Shown here in pieces: positions 18,673-27,706 of a stretch of 64,000 bases of DNA. The notes beneath the pieces are model-generated. The model was not told where the DNA came from and did not search any database. It worked only from the letters and a program-made list of their open reading frames with translations. Position numbers and translations under genes: made by a program. Within the stretch, counting starts at the first letter, position 1. Every line of letters starts with the position of its first letter. The DNA lies in the NCBI RefSeq assembly GCF_000297395.2, contig NZ_HF570108.1, forward strand, positions 2,325,715 through 2,389,714. Reading direction: 5' to 3'. The stretch is from Micromonospora lupini str. Lupac 08. Lineage in GTDB: Bacteria; Actinomycetota; Actinomycetes; Mycobacteriales; Micromonosporaceae.

Positions 18673-20063
18673 CGCCGCACCCCACCGCGCCTCGGGGTCA
18701 GGTGTTCGCGGGCCGCGTCGGGGGTGACGGACCCGGCGCGGGCCGCCGCGCGCAGCGTGGCGGCGAACCGTGTCGCCACGTTCTCCCTGGCATGTTCCTG
18801 CCGGGCGAACTCGACTCCGTTGCGGGCGAGCCTCTCCCGCAGCCCCGCGTCGTGGCACAGGGCCGCGATGTCGCGTACCAGGCTGGCTCGGTCGTTCGTC
18901 CCGACGATCACGCCGGCGCCGGCCTGCCGGATGTGGTCCATCGACGCCACCTCGGCGGGACCGTAGCCGAGGACGGGACGGCCCGAGGCGAGGTACTGGG
19001 GGATCTTCGTCGAGACCGAGTAGCGGGTGTAGCGGCGGATCTCTTCGTCGAAGGACTCGATGTGCACGAGGACGTCCGACGACCGCAGCGCCGCGGGCAC
19101 CTCCTCGCTTGTCAGCGAGGGCCCCAGCCGCACCCGCCGCAGGTCGGCGAAGTGCCGTCCGTACTGGGCGAGGTCCCGCTCCGGGGCGTGGATGGTCAGT
19201 CGGGCGGGCGGACCGGTCTGCGCGACGTCGTCAAGCGCGGCGCCGATGTCGCGCAGCGACTCCCAGCGGTTGAGGTGCAGGGCGCCGACGTACACCAGCT
19301 CGACGCCGCGCTGTCGGTCGACCTCGGTGCGGGGCGCGGCGAAGAAGCTCTCGTCGACGCAGTTCACGAAGGGGCTGAACGGGATTCCGTACCGTCGGGC
19401 GTACTCGTCGGCCATCGGCTGACTGATCACCATGCCGAGCGGCGCCAGGCGGATGAGTCGTGCCGTCGTCTCCTGGACGCTGCGGGTGGCCCGACCGAAC
19501 AGCTCGCCGTTGGCGTGCAGCGTCGCCGGCCAGTCGTCGGTGAAGTGCGGTACCACCGGGACGTCGCAGGTCCGCGCCGCGAGGGCGGTGATCCTCGTGA
19601 GCCGGACGCTGCCCAACATGGAGTAGACGACATCGGGACGGAAGTCACGCATCCACCGGATCAGCGCCGGGGGGACACGGATCGGGCTGAGGTCGGCGCT
19701 CGCGCGCAGCTGCGCGTAGACCCTGGCCACCGCGGGTCGACTCTCCGCCGCCGCGTGGACGGCGGCGATCGGCCTGCTCTGTTGCAGCGGCGTCTGGCCG
19801 TTCCACCCCAGCATCCGCATCGAGTAGTACTGGATGGGCAGGTAGTGGTCCCGTGGTGGGAAGTGGAAGTAGTTCTCGCACACCTCCGTCGACGGCGTGA
19901 TGTTCCCGGTGTACACCTGCCCGAGGCGGTCCCTGGGCCAGCCGGAGAAGAGATTCGACAGGGTCATGGCGGTACCGCTGACGCGGCTGAAGGGCGTGTG
20001 GCTCACCACCAGCACCCGGGGGAATTCCTCGTCCACAAGCATCGGTACGTCCACCTCTCTCAT
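18669..20063 (-). CDS. Glycosyltransferase (Wzx-coupled type), copy A
   Basis: A 464-residue GT-B-like protein with N-terminal VLVVSHTPFSRVSGTAMTLS and central VPHFTDDWPATLHANGEL. The C-terminal donor region is SVSTKIPQYLASGRPVLGYG. It is a clear paralogue of the 482-residue protein at 35377-36825; both directly follow a Wzx flippase gene. I choose ATG 20061-20063 because it overlaps the flippase stop (ATGA); MLVDEEFPR at 20042 is an alternative. The acceptor and donor are unknown. Confidence 0.8.
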   Translation of the reverse strand: MREVDVPMLVDEEFPRVLVVSHTPFSRVSGTAMTLSNLFSGWPRDRLGQVYTGNITPSTEVCENYFHFPPRDHYLPIQYYSMRMLGWNGQTPLQQSRPIAAVHAAAESRPAVARVYAQLRASADLSPIRVPPALIRWMRDFRPDVVYSMLGSVRLTRITALAARTCDVPVVPHFTDDWPATLHANGELFGRATRSVQETTARLIRLAPLGMVISQPMADEYARRYGIPFSPFVNCVDESFFAAPRTEVDRQRGVELVYVGALHLNRWESLRDIGAALDDVAQTGPPARLTIHAPERDLAQYGRHFADLRRVRLGPSLTSEEVPAALRSSDVLVHIESFDEEIRRYTRYSVSTKIPQYLASGRPVLGYGPAEVASMDHIRQAGAGVIVGTNDRASLVRDIAALCHDAGLRERLARNGVEFARQEHARENVATRFAATLRAAARAGSVTPDAAREHLTPRRGGVRR

Positions 20064-21547
20064 GTGGTCCGCAGGGTCAGTGCGCGCCGGTAGCCGTAGA
20101 TGGCGGCCGGAACGACGGTCAGGCTGTAGATGACGACGGCGATGTACGGCGCGGCCCAGACGCCCAGCCAGTGCAGGCCGAGCAGCTTCCCGAGGACGGA
20201 GAGCGGCAGGTACAGCAGGTAGCCCCACAGTTGGGGGCGTACGACCCCGGCCGCGTTCTGCACCATGAAGCGCGGGGAGATCGCGGCCAGCACGATCCAC
20301 CAGCAGGCGAGGCCCAGCAGGAGCGCCCGGTTCCCGATCGGGATCGGTAGCCAGGCGGCGAAGAACGCCTCGCCGAACACCACGAGCAGGGTCGACGGCA
20401 CCACCGCGACGAGCGTGGACACGACTGTCATCCGCCGGACGGTCCGGCGTACCCAGTCGAGGTCGCCGCGCGCCAGGGCTTCGCCGTGCATCGGCCACAG
20501 CGGCTGGTTGACGAGCGTCACGAGCGCCCCGAGTTGGGTGAACAGTCGGGCCGGCACCGCGTACGCCGTGACGCTTGCCAGCCCCAGCACGTGCGCGATG
20601 AGCAGGGGGTCGGCGTTGTCCGCCAGAACCATCACCAGCGTCACCAGGAAGAACAGTCCACCCAGGCCGAACAGGTCACGAATGCCCCGGCCGTCGACGA
20701 ACCTCAGGCGGGGCGTCAGGCGGGGCAGCCGCCACCCGAACGTCCACACCGTGTTGACGATGTTGACCAGCAACGGGGAGATCGCGATGCTGGCGATGAC
20801 AGCGATGGGGGGCAGCTTCGCGAACACCGCGCCGAGCGCGAGCGGCAACGAGAGGGCGCTCGCTGCCGCCTGCCAGATGTTGCTGACGGCCACCTGCTGA
20901 TACGCGTACTGCACCCGGGCGACAAGTGACAGCGGGATGTTCAGCAGGAAGGCCGTCAGGCAGACCAGGGCGACGAGGTGCGCGTCGTCGGCCGCCGCCC
21001 CGGTGGCGTTGAACAGCGCCGGCCACGGGACGAACCCGCCGACCAGCCAGAGCAGGCCACACGCCGGAAGCGCCACGCCGCAGACCGCCGCGTAGGCGCT
21101 GGAGACGTAGCGTCGGGCCGTCGCCCAGTCACCGTCCACCCGACAGGGCGCGAGCCTGGTCATGAGCCCGAGACCGACGCCCAGGTCGGCGAAGGCGACC
21201 ATCCCGGTGACGGCCAGGACCGCCGCCCAGAGGCCGTACAGGTCGGTGCCGAGATACGACAGCGTCACGGGCAGGAGGAAGAGCGGTACGACGGCGCTCA
21301 CCGCTCGACTCAGCGCCGCGGTGGCGATCCACGACAGCAGCCGGCGACCGCGACGCGGGGTCGGGGGAGCGGGGGCGTCCGGCGCGGGCGGCTCCACCGT
21401 CTGGACGACCCGACCGGCCTCGGCCGCGGCGGCGTCCGGCTGTTCCTGCCGCTCGAACCTGCTGTCGGGGGCCCGCAATCCTTCGGTCCTATCGATCCGC
21501 GGCGGAGGGACGCGCCTGGCGATGCGGATGCCGCTGTGCGGCCTCAC
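20060..21547 (-). CDS. Wzx-like polysaccharide flippase, copy A
   Basis: A 495-residue MATE/MOP-superfamily membrane protein. A polar 70-residue N-terminal extension rich in Pro, Ala and Arg precedes about 12-14 hydrophobic segments starting LLSWIATAALSRAVSAVVPL. It would flip the lipid-linked repeat unit across the membrane. It is clearly paralogous to 33984-35387, sharing DLYGLW, MVAFADLG/MAAFADLG, LARVQYAYQQV and SPRFMVQNA. The start is GTG 21545-21547. It heads the operon leading to two glycosyltransferases and lies 59 bases downstream of the 4,6-dehydratase gene. Confidence 0.87.
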   Translation of the reverse strand: MRPHSGIRIARRVPPPRIDRTEGLRAPDSRFERQEQPDAAAAEAGRVVQTVEPPAPDAPAPPTPRRGRRLLSWIATAALSRAVSAVVPLFLLPVTLSYLGTDLYGLWAAVLAVTGMVAFADLGVGLGLMTRLAPCRVDGDWATARRYVSSAYAAVCGVALPACGLLWLVGGFVPWPALFNATGAAADDAHLVALVCLTAFLLNIPLSLVARVQYAYQQVAVSNIWQAAASALSLPLALGAVFAKLPPIAVIASIAISPLLVNIVNTVWTFGWRLPRLTPRLRFVDGRGIRDLFGLGGLFFLVTLVMVLADNADPLLIAHVLGLASVTAYAVPARLFTQLGALVTLVNQPLWPMHGEALARGDLDWVRRTVRRMTVVSTLVAVVPSTLLVVFGEAFFAAWLPIPIGNRALLLGLACWWIVLAAISPRFMVQNAAGVVRPQLWGYLLYLPLSVLGKLLGLHWLGVWAAPYIAVVIYSLTVVPAAIYGYRRALTLRTT

Positions 21548-21606
21548 GCTGGGGCTGCTTCCTCACCGGCATAACTGCCGGCGAGGACTTTCGGGTGCGG
21601 GGTCGG

Positions 21607-23481
21607 TCACCGCGACTGCAGGGGTACGCCCACCGGGCCGTCCACCCTCGGGCCGATCGGCGGGGCACAGAGCAGCGCGAGGTGCTCGATGAGCTTCGCC
21701 GCGTCGTCGTACGGGTCGAGCCCGCTCACCTCGCCCGGGTCGAGCGCGGGCACCGCCACGTGGGACACCAGCGGGTGCAACGGCCGGGTGTCGGTCTCGC
21801 CGGCGCCGAAGAGGTCCTCGTGCAGCTTCTCTCCGGGGCGCAGGCCGGTGTAGACGATAGGCGCCTGGCTGGACGCCTGCTCGGCCATCTGGCGGGCCAG
21901 GTCGGCGATGCGGACCGGCTCGCCCATGTCCAGCACCAGCGCCTCCCCGTCCCGGCCGATCTCGGCGGCCTGCAGCACGAGGTGGACGGCCTCCTGGACG
22001 GTCATCAGGTAGCGGGTTACCTCCGGGTGGGTGACTGTCAACGGCAGGGAGTCCTCGATCTGCCGCTGGAACGCCGTCACCACCGAGCCGCGACTGCTCA
22101 ACACGTTGCCGAACCGGACGCTGAGGAAGGTGCCCGGGAACCGGGACGCCGCGTGCGCGGTCAGTTGCTCGGTGATCCGCTTCGAGTAGCCGAGCACGCT
22201 TATCGGGTTGGCGGCCTTGTCGGTCGAGATGTTGACGAACTTCGCCACGTCCCGGCAGGCGTCCAGCACCGAGAGGGTGCCCCAGATGTTCGTCTTCACC
22301 GCCTCGCCGGGGTGCCGCTGCAACAGGGTCAGGTGCTTGAGTGCCGCCGCGTGCAGGATGATCTCCGGACGGCGCTCGCGGATGATCCGTCGGATGCCCT
22401 CGTCGTCGCGCAGGTCGGCGAGGATCAACTCGGGACCGTCCAGCAGCGCCCGCCCGGCGAGCGACATCTGCAGGCCGTGCAGGGCCGACTCGTCCCGGTC
22501 CAGCATCATCAGCTCACCCGGGTCGGCCTTCATCACCTGACGGCAGAGTTCCGACCCGATCGATCCACCGGCGCCGGTGACCAGGATCCGCCGTCCGGTC
22601 AGGCTGTTCGTCCGCAGCGGCAGGTCACCGACCACCTGGCGGCGGCCGAGCAGATCGCCGATCTGCACGTCCCGGACGTCGGTGACGGTGATCCGGTGGT
22701 CGACCAGGTCCCGCACGGGGGGCAGCACCTTGAACACCGCGCCGGCGGCGAGGGCGGCCTCGCGGATCTCGCGGATCAGCGCGGCGTCGGCGTTGGCCAC
22801 CGAGAAGATGACCGCCCCCGCTCCGGTACGCCGGAGCGCGGAGCGCACGTCGTGCCGTCCGCCGAGCACCCGGACCCCCCGGATGCGCAGGTCACGCTTG
22901 TCGGCGTCGTCGTCGAGAGCGCCCACCGGCAGGTACCGGCCCCGCGGATCGCTGAGCATGGCCCGCAGCAGTTCCTGCCCGGCGTCGCCCATCCCGAACA
23001 ACAGCACAGGCGTCGACGACCGGACGTCCGGTCGCATCGAGAGGTCCCGCCGGTGGCGGTACGCGAACCGGGCGCCGAGCATCAGGAGCAGGGCGAGCGC
23101 GCCGCCGACCAACGGGGTGCTCGCCGGCACCGGCCGCTCGTCGGAGGGCAGCAGACCGAGCAGCACGATGGCGGCCGCCAGGACGGCGCCCCCGGCGACG
23201 CCCTGGGCGTCGTGCAGGCTACCCAGCGGATGTCGTCCACCGTGGAGGCGTCGCACCGCCGCGACTCCCAGGTGCACGACGGCCGCGAGCACGCCGATCG
23301 CCGCCGCCCGGGCCGGTTGGCCGGGCGGGAGGTGGAACTCGAAACGGGTCCACACGGCCGCGACGAAACCGCAGACCCAGGCGGTGGTGTCGGTGGCGAG
23401 GAGGGCCGCTGTGGCGTGGCGTGCCCGGGCCCGTCGTCTCCGCCGGTCCGCGCGTTCCGTGTGCTCTGACTCCTGCGGCAT
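21607..23481 (-). CDS. Membrane UDP-GlcNAc 4,6-dehydratase-like protein (PglF/CapD/WbpM family)
   Basis: A 624-residue protein with about four N-terminal membrane segments (residues 25-135), a CoA/NAD-like linker domain (VLLFGMGDAGQELL) and a C-terminal SDR domain. The SDR domain has the nucleotide loop GAGGSIGSELC and the lysine block NPISVLGYSKRITE. Family members convert UDP-GlcNAc to the 4-keto-6-deoxy sugar, the first step to diacetylbacillosamine. The residue four before the lysine, commonly Met in this family, is Leu here. The aminotransferase at 23717 on the same strand, or the one at 44496, could use the product. The ATG is at 23479-23481. Confidence 0.87.
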   Translation of the reverse strand: MPQESEHTERADRRRRRARARHATAALLATDTTAWVCGFVAAVWTRFEFHLPPGQPARAAAIGVLAAVVHLGVAAVRRLHGGRHPLGSLHDAQGVAGGAVLAAAIVLLGLLPSDERPVPASTPLVGGALALLLMLGARFAYRHRRDLSMRPDVRSSTPVLLFGMGDAGQELLRAMLSDPRGRYLPVGALDDDADKRDLRIRGVRVLGGRHDVRSALRRTGAGAVIFSVANADAALIREIREAALAAGAVFKVLPPVRDLVDHRITVTDVRDVQIGDLLGRRQVVGDLPLRTNSLTGRRILVTGAGGSIGSELCRQVMKADPGELMMLDRDESALHGLQMSLAGRALLDGPELILADLRDDEGIRRIIRERRPEIILHAAALKHLTLLQRHPGEAVKTNIWGTLSVLDACRDVAKFVNISTDKAANPISVLGYSKRITEQLTAHAASRFPGTFLSVRFGNVLSSRGSVVTAFQRQIEDSLPLTVTHPEVTRYLMTVQEAVHLVLQAAEIGRDGEALVLDMGEPVRIADLARQMAEQASSQAPIVYTGLRPGEKLHEDLFGAGETDTRPLHPLVSHVAVPALDPGEVSGLDPYDDAAKLIEHLALLCAPPIGPRVDGPVGVPLQSR

Positions 23482-23716
23482 GTGCTCGCTTCCTGTCCCG
23501 TCCCCCGGCCGGCTTCCAATACGCGGCTGAGGGCGATACGCGGCCTATGTCCCCGTCGCATCCATTCTCAAGATTTCTGGGGTATTTGCCGCTGGATGGT
23601 GGAATATCCTGCTACTGCCGGCCTCCGCGAGCCGGTACGGCCGTCCCCGTCACCTGATCGGCCACCCTTCGAGGGCCGAACCCCTCATCCGTGGCGGACC
23701 AGGCCGGGCCGGTCGT

Positions 23717-24919
23717 TCACGACAGGGACGGGCCTGTCCGGGCGCTCAGGAACTCGTCGATCGCCGCGAGGACCCGGGCGATCTGCGGTTCGGTGAGGGC
23801 GCTCCCGCTGGGCAGGGTGAGCCCGTCGGTGAAGAGACGCTCGGCGGCGCCGGTGAGCAGGCTCTCCGCGCCCGCGTGCATCGGCTGCAGGTGCATCGGC
23901 TTCCACACCGGCCGGGTCTCGATGTTCCGTTCCGCGAGGTGCCTCGCGAGGTCGTCGGCCCGCCAACCGCACCGCTGGGGCTCGACGGCGATGACTGTCA
24001 GCCAGCAGTTCGACTCGGCGTCCTGGGCTCCGACCAGCCGTACGCCGGGCACCGGGGCGAAGAGCTTGGCGTACTCGTCGCGCAGGTGACGGCGTCGGGC
24101 GATCATCTGGTCCAGCCGGAGGAGCTGGGCGCGTCCGAGCGCCGCGAGCAGGTTGCTGAGTCGGTAGTTGTAGCCCGTCTCGTGGTGCTCGTAGTGCCGT
24201 GCCGGTTCGCGGGCCTGGGTGGCGAGGTGGCGAGCGCGGGCCAGGAGCGCGGCGTCGTCGCACACGAGCATGCCACCACCGGAGGTGGTCATGATCTTGT
24301 TGCCGTTGAACGACAGCACGCCGACGCGCCCGAACGAGCCGGCAGGACGCCCGGCGTGGCAGGCGCCGAGGGCTTCCGCGGCATCCTCCACGACTGGCAC
24401 GTCGGTCTCGGCGCACAGGGGGAGCAGGGCGCCGTAGTCGGCGCAGCTGCCGAACATGTCCACCGGAACGATCGCGCCGACCCGCTCGCCGCGCGCCCGC
24501 AGCGCCCGGATCAGGTCCGCGGCGAGGTCGACGTCCACATTTCCGGTCCGCGGATCACAGTCGACGAAGACCGGCCGTGCGCCGATGTAGCGGGCCGCGT
24601 TCGCGGTGGCGACGAAGGTGAGGGTGGGCACGATGACCACGTCGGTGGGGCCGACTCCCACACCGAGCAGGGCCAGGTGCAGAGCTGCCGTACCGGAGTT
24701 CACGGCGACGGCCCCGCCGGTGCCGACCCGGGTCGCGACGTCGTGTTCGAACGCCTGCAGGTCCGGACCGACAGGTGCCACCCAGCCCGAGCGAAGGGCG
24801 GCGATCAGGTACGACTCCTCCAGCGGCCCGACGTCCGGCGGCGACAGGTACACGGTGTCGCCCGTGTGCGGGCGCGGCGGGGAATCGGCCACGTCCGCGA
24901 GACGACCAGGCACCGGCAT
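23717..24919 (-). CDS. DegT/DnrJ/EryC1-family PLP aminotransferase, copy A
   Basis: A 400-residue sugar aminotransferase. SFNGNKIMTTSGGG holds the PLP lysine and matches the PglE/LegC pattern, and GYNYRLSNLLAALGRAQL is the substrate-side helix. NSGTAALHLAL binds the cofactor phosphate. It would aminate a 4-keto-6-deoxy UDP-sugar, possibly the product of the neighbouring dehydratase. The ATG at 24917-24919 has GGAGG upstream. It is paralogous to 44496-45680. The ATP-grasp gene lies 198 bases upstream on the same strand. Confidence 0.88.
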   Translation of the reverse strand: MPVPGRLADVADSPPRPHTGDTVYLSPPDVGPLEESYLIAALRSGWVAPVGPDLQAFEHDVATRVGTGGAVAVNSGTAALHLALLGVGVGPTDVVIVPTLTFVATANAARYIGARPVFVDCDPRTGNVDVDLAADLIRALRARGERVGAIVPVDMFGSCADYGALLPLCAETDVPVVEDAAEALGACHAGRPAGSFGRVGVLSFNGNKIMTTSGGGMLVCDDAALLARARHLATQAREPARHYEHHETGYNYRLSNLLAALGRAQLLRLDQMIARRRHLRDEYAKLFAPVPGVRLVGAQDAESNCWLTVIAVEPQRCGWRADDLARHLAERNIETRPVWKPMHLQPMHAGAESLLTGAAERLFTDGLTLPSGSALTEPQIARVLAAIDEFLSARTGPSLS

Positions 24920-25117
24920 GTTCCGACCTCCGCGACGGTGGGCAGTGCGTGTCGACGTCGGGCGGGACGTGGAGCCACAGAAACCCCAAATCTTCGCAGT
25001 CGGTCGACATCCGCCTGATAAACCCCCAAACCCTCGCGTTGGACACGGCCAGGGGATCCTGGGTCGCACCGGTGAGACCGGACTCCGACGCCGTCGGTGG
25101 CTGGCGTCGTCGCGGCG

Positions 25118-26215
25118 TCACCGGCCGGACGGGCGCCGGGAGCCGGGCGTCGCGGTGGCCGCCTCGTGCGAGCGTCGGGGTGGTGCCGGCGCGAACTGCC
25201 GCAGATGCCCCACGATCGCCGCGCAGAACACGGCCTCGATGTCGCACTCCTCCTCGACGTGCTGCCACGTGTCGCCCACCCGCAGGTGGTACCCGGTCGA
25301 CTCTTCGGCGGTGACCGTGCCGAAGTGCAGGCACTGGAACTCGATCAGGTGGAAACGCTCGCCGTCGTGACCGATGTCCAACGAGGCGAGTGGGGTGCCG
25401 AGAGTGTCGGAGACCCGCTCCGCGTAGTCGAGCAGCGCGTCGCGGTCGACGCCCGCCAGGTCCTGGAAGTCGAAGTCGCCACTGCCGCTGGCGCGGAAGT
25501 CGCCGGGCCGGTTGCGGCGGTAGAGCGTGTAGTAGCGCGCACCCATCCGGAGCACCTTGAAGTCTCCGGCCAACCCCGGGACCAGCGCCTGCACCAGGAA
25601 CTTCTGCCGGTGCAGGGAGCGGGGATGGTGGTCGCGGCGCAGCAGTCGTCGGCCGTGCTCGCGAACGGCTTCGCCCCGGTCGGAGGTGTCGCTGAGGGTG
25701 CGGGCGGTGCGCAGCAGCTCGCGCCGGTTCGCGGCACGGGCCACGAACTGCGAGCCGGCGCCGTACGCCGACTTGAGCACCTTGGGCCACGGGCCGTCCA
25801 GCTCCGTCGCCGCGAGTTCCTCGTAGGTGCCGAAGGTGCGGGTGCCCAGGAGGCGGGCGTCCTGCGGGAAGAGCCGCGCGCGCAGAGCCTCCATCATCAC
25901 CTTGTTGTGGTGGGCGCGCAGAAAGCGGTAGCCCGGGACGACCCGCGCTCCGGCGGTCTCCAGGGCCAGCACCAGGTCCTCGATCCAGCTCTTGTAGTGC
26001 AGGCCCCGGTCCTCCGACGAGGTGTAGAGCACCGGCACCCCGCGTACGTCGCCGGTCAGGTCCAGGTCGGCGAACCGGATGACCTCGGGGTCGAGGCCGG
26101 CGCGTGTCAGGTGCGCGGTGATCTTCCCGACGTCCATCGTGCACAGACCGTGCTGCGTCCGCGCGGTGGAGTAGAACGTCCCCCGGTAGTCGGTCAGGAC
26201 CAGGACTCTTGTCAT
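25118..26215 (-). CDS. ATP-grasp family ligase
   Basis: A 365-residue protein of ATP-grasp type. The N-terminus is MTRVLVLTDYRGTFYSTART, and ATP-grasp landmarks are KVMMEALRARLFP, WPKVLKSAYGAGSQFVA (ATP lysine strand), LVQALVPGLAGDFKVLRMG and the metal-binding strand HLIEFQCLHFG. In the last of these, E-x-Q replaces the usual E-x-N. Relatives form amide or ester bonds using ATP. Placed next to a sugar aminotransferase, it may link an amino acid or other acid to an amino sugar; this is inference. The ATG is at 26213-26215; the frame is open further upstream but across a promoter-like stretch. Confidence 0.72.
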   Translation of the reverse strand: MTRVLVLTDYRGTFYSTARTQHGLCTMDVGKITAHLTRAGLDPEVIRFADLDLTGDVRGVPVLYTSSEDRGLHYKSWIEDLVLALETAGARVVPGYRFLRAHHNKVMMEALRARLFPQDARLLGTRTFGTYEELAATELDGPWPKVLKSAYGAGSQFVARAANRRELLRTARTLSDTSDRGEAVREHGRRLLRRDHHPRSLHRQKFLVQALVPGLAGDFKVLRMGARYYTLYRRNRPGDFRASGSGDFDFQDLAGVDRDALLDYAERVSDTLGTPLASLDIGHDGERFHLIEFQCLHFGTVTAEESTGYHLRVGDTWQHVEEECDIEAVFCAAIVGHLRQFAPAPPRRSHEAATATPGSRRPSGR

Positions 26216-26450
26216 CTCGGTCTCTCTGCCTGCGGCGGTCCGGACGCGGTGGCGTTTGGCCCGGCGTGGCGACGAAACGGACGCCGGTCGTTGCATCACG
26301 CGACAAACGGCAGAAACGGTATAAGAATGTGTAATCCATTCAGGTCGCATCGATAAATAGGCGACTTTGAGGATATGGCCTGATCAGTCGAGTTGTCTGC
26401 CTTACCGTGGATGCGCAGTTGACCGGTGGAACCCAGGAATCGAGGGCGGA
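26216..26450. promoter_or_regulatory. Divergent AT-rich promoter region between ATP-grasp and acyltransferase genes
   Basis: The 235-base gap contains an AT-rich core at 26300-26370. A TATAAG-like hexamer at 26320-26325 could be a -10 element for the plus-strand acyltransferases. No palindrome is convincing. Confidence 0.35.
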
Positions 26451-27014
26451 ATGCTCGGTGCGCTGCGGGGTGTGCGGGTGGCACTGCGGGACCGTTGGGC
26501 CGCCGCACGGGATCCGGAGGGCTTCGCCCGGTCCCTCGGCGTCGACCTGCGTGGCCGGGTCCGGTTCTACGGCATCGACCGGGCGATGTTCGGCTCCGAG
26601 CCGTGGCTGGTCTCGCTCGGCGACAATGTCTATGTCACGGCGGGCGTCCAGTTCATCACCCACGACGGCGGCACGCTGATCCTCCGCAAGGAGGTACCCG
26701 ACCTGGAGTGGACCGCGCCGATCCGCGTCGGTGACGACGTCTACCTCGGCGTACGCACGACCATCCTCGCCGGTGTGACGATCGGCAACCGGTGCGTCAT
26801 CGGCGCCGGCTCGGTGGTGACCCGCGACATCCCGGACAACAGCGTCGCCGCCGGGGTGCCGGCTCGCGTCATCCGCACCGTGGACGACTATCTCGAGCGG
26901 TTGCGGGCGCGGTCGCTGGGCTGTGGGCACCTGCCGGCGGCCGAGAAGGCCGCCGTGATCCGCCGGATCTACGGGGTCCCGGAACAGGCCGGTGCCGGCC
27001 GGGCGGGCGTCTGA
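26451..27014 (+). CDS. Left-handed beta-helix acyltransferase (LbH/CatB-like), first of pair
   Basis: A 187-residue hexapeptide-repeat acyltransferase with the repeats IRVGDDVYLGVRTTILAGVT and IGNRCVIGAGSVVTRDIPDN. The THDGG segment supplies the likely catalytic histidine. It probably acetylates a sugar in the polymer pathway. ATG 26451 is preceded by GAGGGCGGA; the frame extends upstream but not in conserved sequence. The stop overlaps the next gene's start (TGATG at 27012-27016), so the two acyltransferases are translationally coupled. Confidence 0.87.
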   Translation: MLGALRGVRVALRDRWAAARDPEGFARSLGVDLRGRVRFYGIDRAMFGSEPWLVSLGDNVYVTAGVQFITHDGGTLILRKEVPDLEWTAPIRVGDDVYLGVRTTILAGVTIGNRCVIGAGSVVTRDIPDNSVAAGVPARVIRTVDDYLERLRARSLGCGHLPAAEKAAVIRRIYGVPEQAGAGRAGV

Positions 27015-27706
27015 TGCGGGTGGCGGCGCGGCGGCCGGGTGCCCTTCTCGGCCCGGTGATCGGGGCGTTGGACCGCATCCTGCGCACGACCTCCCGGGCC
27101 CGCCGTGCCGTCCGAGGTCTCGCTCTGGCCCGGCGGTTCGCTGCTCGGGGCGACAACTTCACAGTCGACCCCGACGGGGTCTACACCTGCGAGACGATCG
27201 AGGTCGGCGACAATGTGGACCTCGGCTACCGGCCCATCCTGATGGCGGCCCGGGCCCGGATCCGGATCGGCGACAACGTCATGTTCGGCCCCGAGGTGAC
27301 CATCCGGGGCGGCAACCACCGCATCGACCAGGTCGGCGTGCCGATGATCGCGGTCGACAAGGCGCCCGGCGACGACACCCAGGACCGGGGTGTGACAATC
27401 GGCGACGACGTCTGGGTGGGCACCCGGGCGGTGATCCTGCACGGCGTGACAATCGGCCGGGGCGCGGTCATCGGCGCGGGCGCTGTCGTCACGCGCTCGG
27501 TGCCTCCGTACGCGGTGGCCGCCGGCAACCCGGCCCGGGTGATCCGTCTGCGCTGGCCGGTGGAGACGATCCAGGCCCACGAGCGGCGGCTCTATCCCGC
27601 GGACCGTCGACTGTCCGCCACCGAGCTGGCCGCCCTGGCCGACCTGCCGACGCCCGGACCGGCCCCGGTGACGAAGTCGCTGACCCCAGGCGTCCAGGCC
27701 CGGTAG
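27014..27706 (+). CDS. Left-handed beta-helix acyltransferase (LbH), second of pair
   Basis: A 230-residue hexapeptide acyltransferase with repeats IEVGDNVDLGYRPILMA, IRIGDNVMFGPEVTIRGG, VTIGDDVWVGTRAVILHGV and IGAGAVVTRSVPPYAVAAG. GGNHRID carries a likely catalytic histidine. It is coupled to the acyltransferase just upstream. Its last 115 bases overlap the 3' end of the convergent glycosyltransferase gene. The substrate is unknown; O- or N-acetylation of a polysaccharide sugar is likely from context. Confidence 0.86.
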   Translation: MRVAARRPGALLGPVIGALDRILRTTSRARRAVRGLALARRFAARGDNFTVDPDGVYTCETIEVGDNVDLGYRPILMAARARIRIGDNVMFGPEVTIRGGNHRIDQVGVPMIAVDKAPGDDTQDRGVTIGDDVWVGTRAVILHGVTIGRGAVIGAGAVVTRSVPPYAVAAGNPARVIRLRWPVETIQAHERRLYPADRRLSATELAALADLPTPGPAPVTKSLTPGVQAR

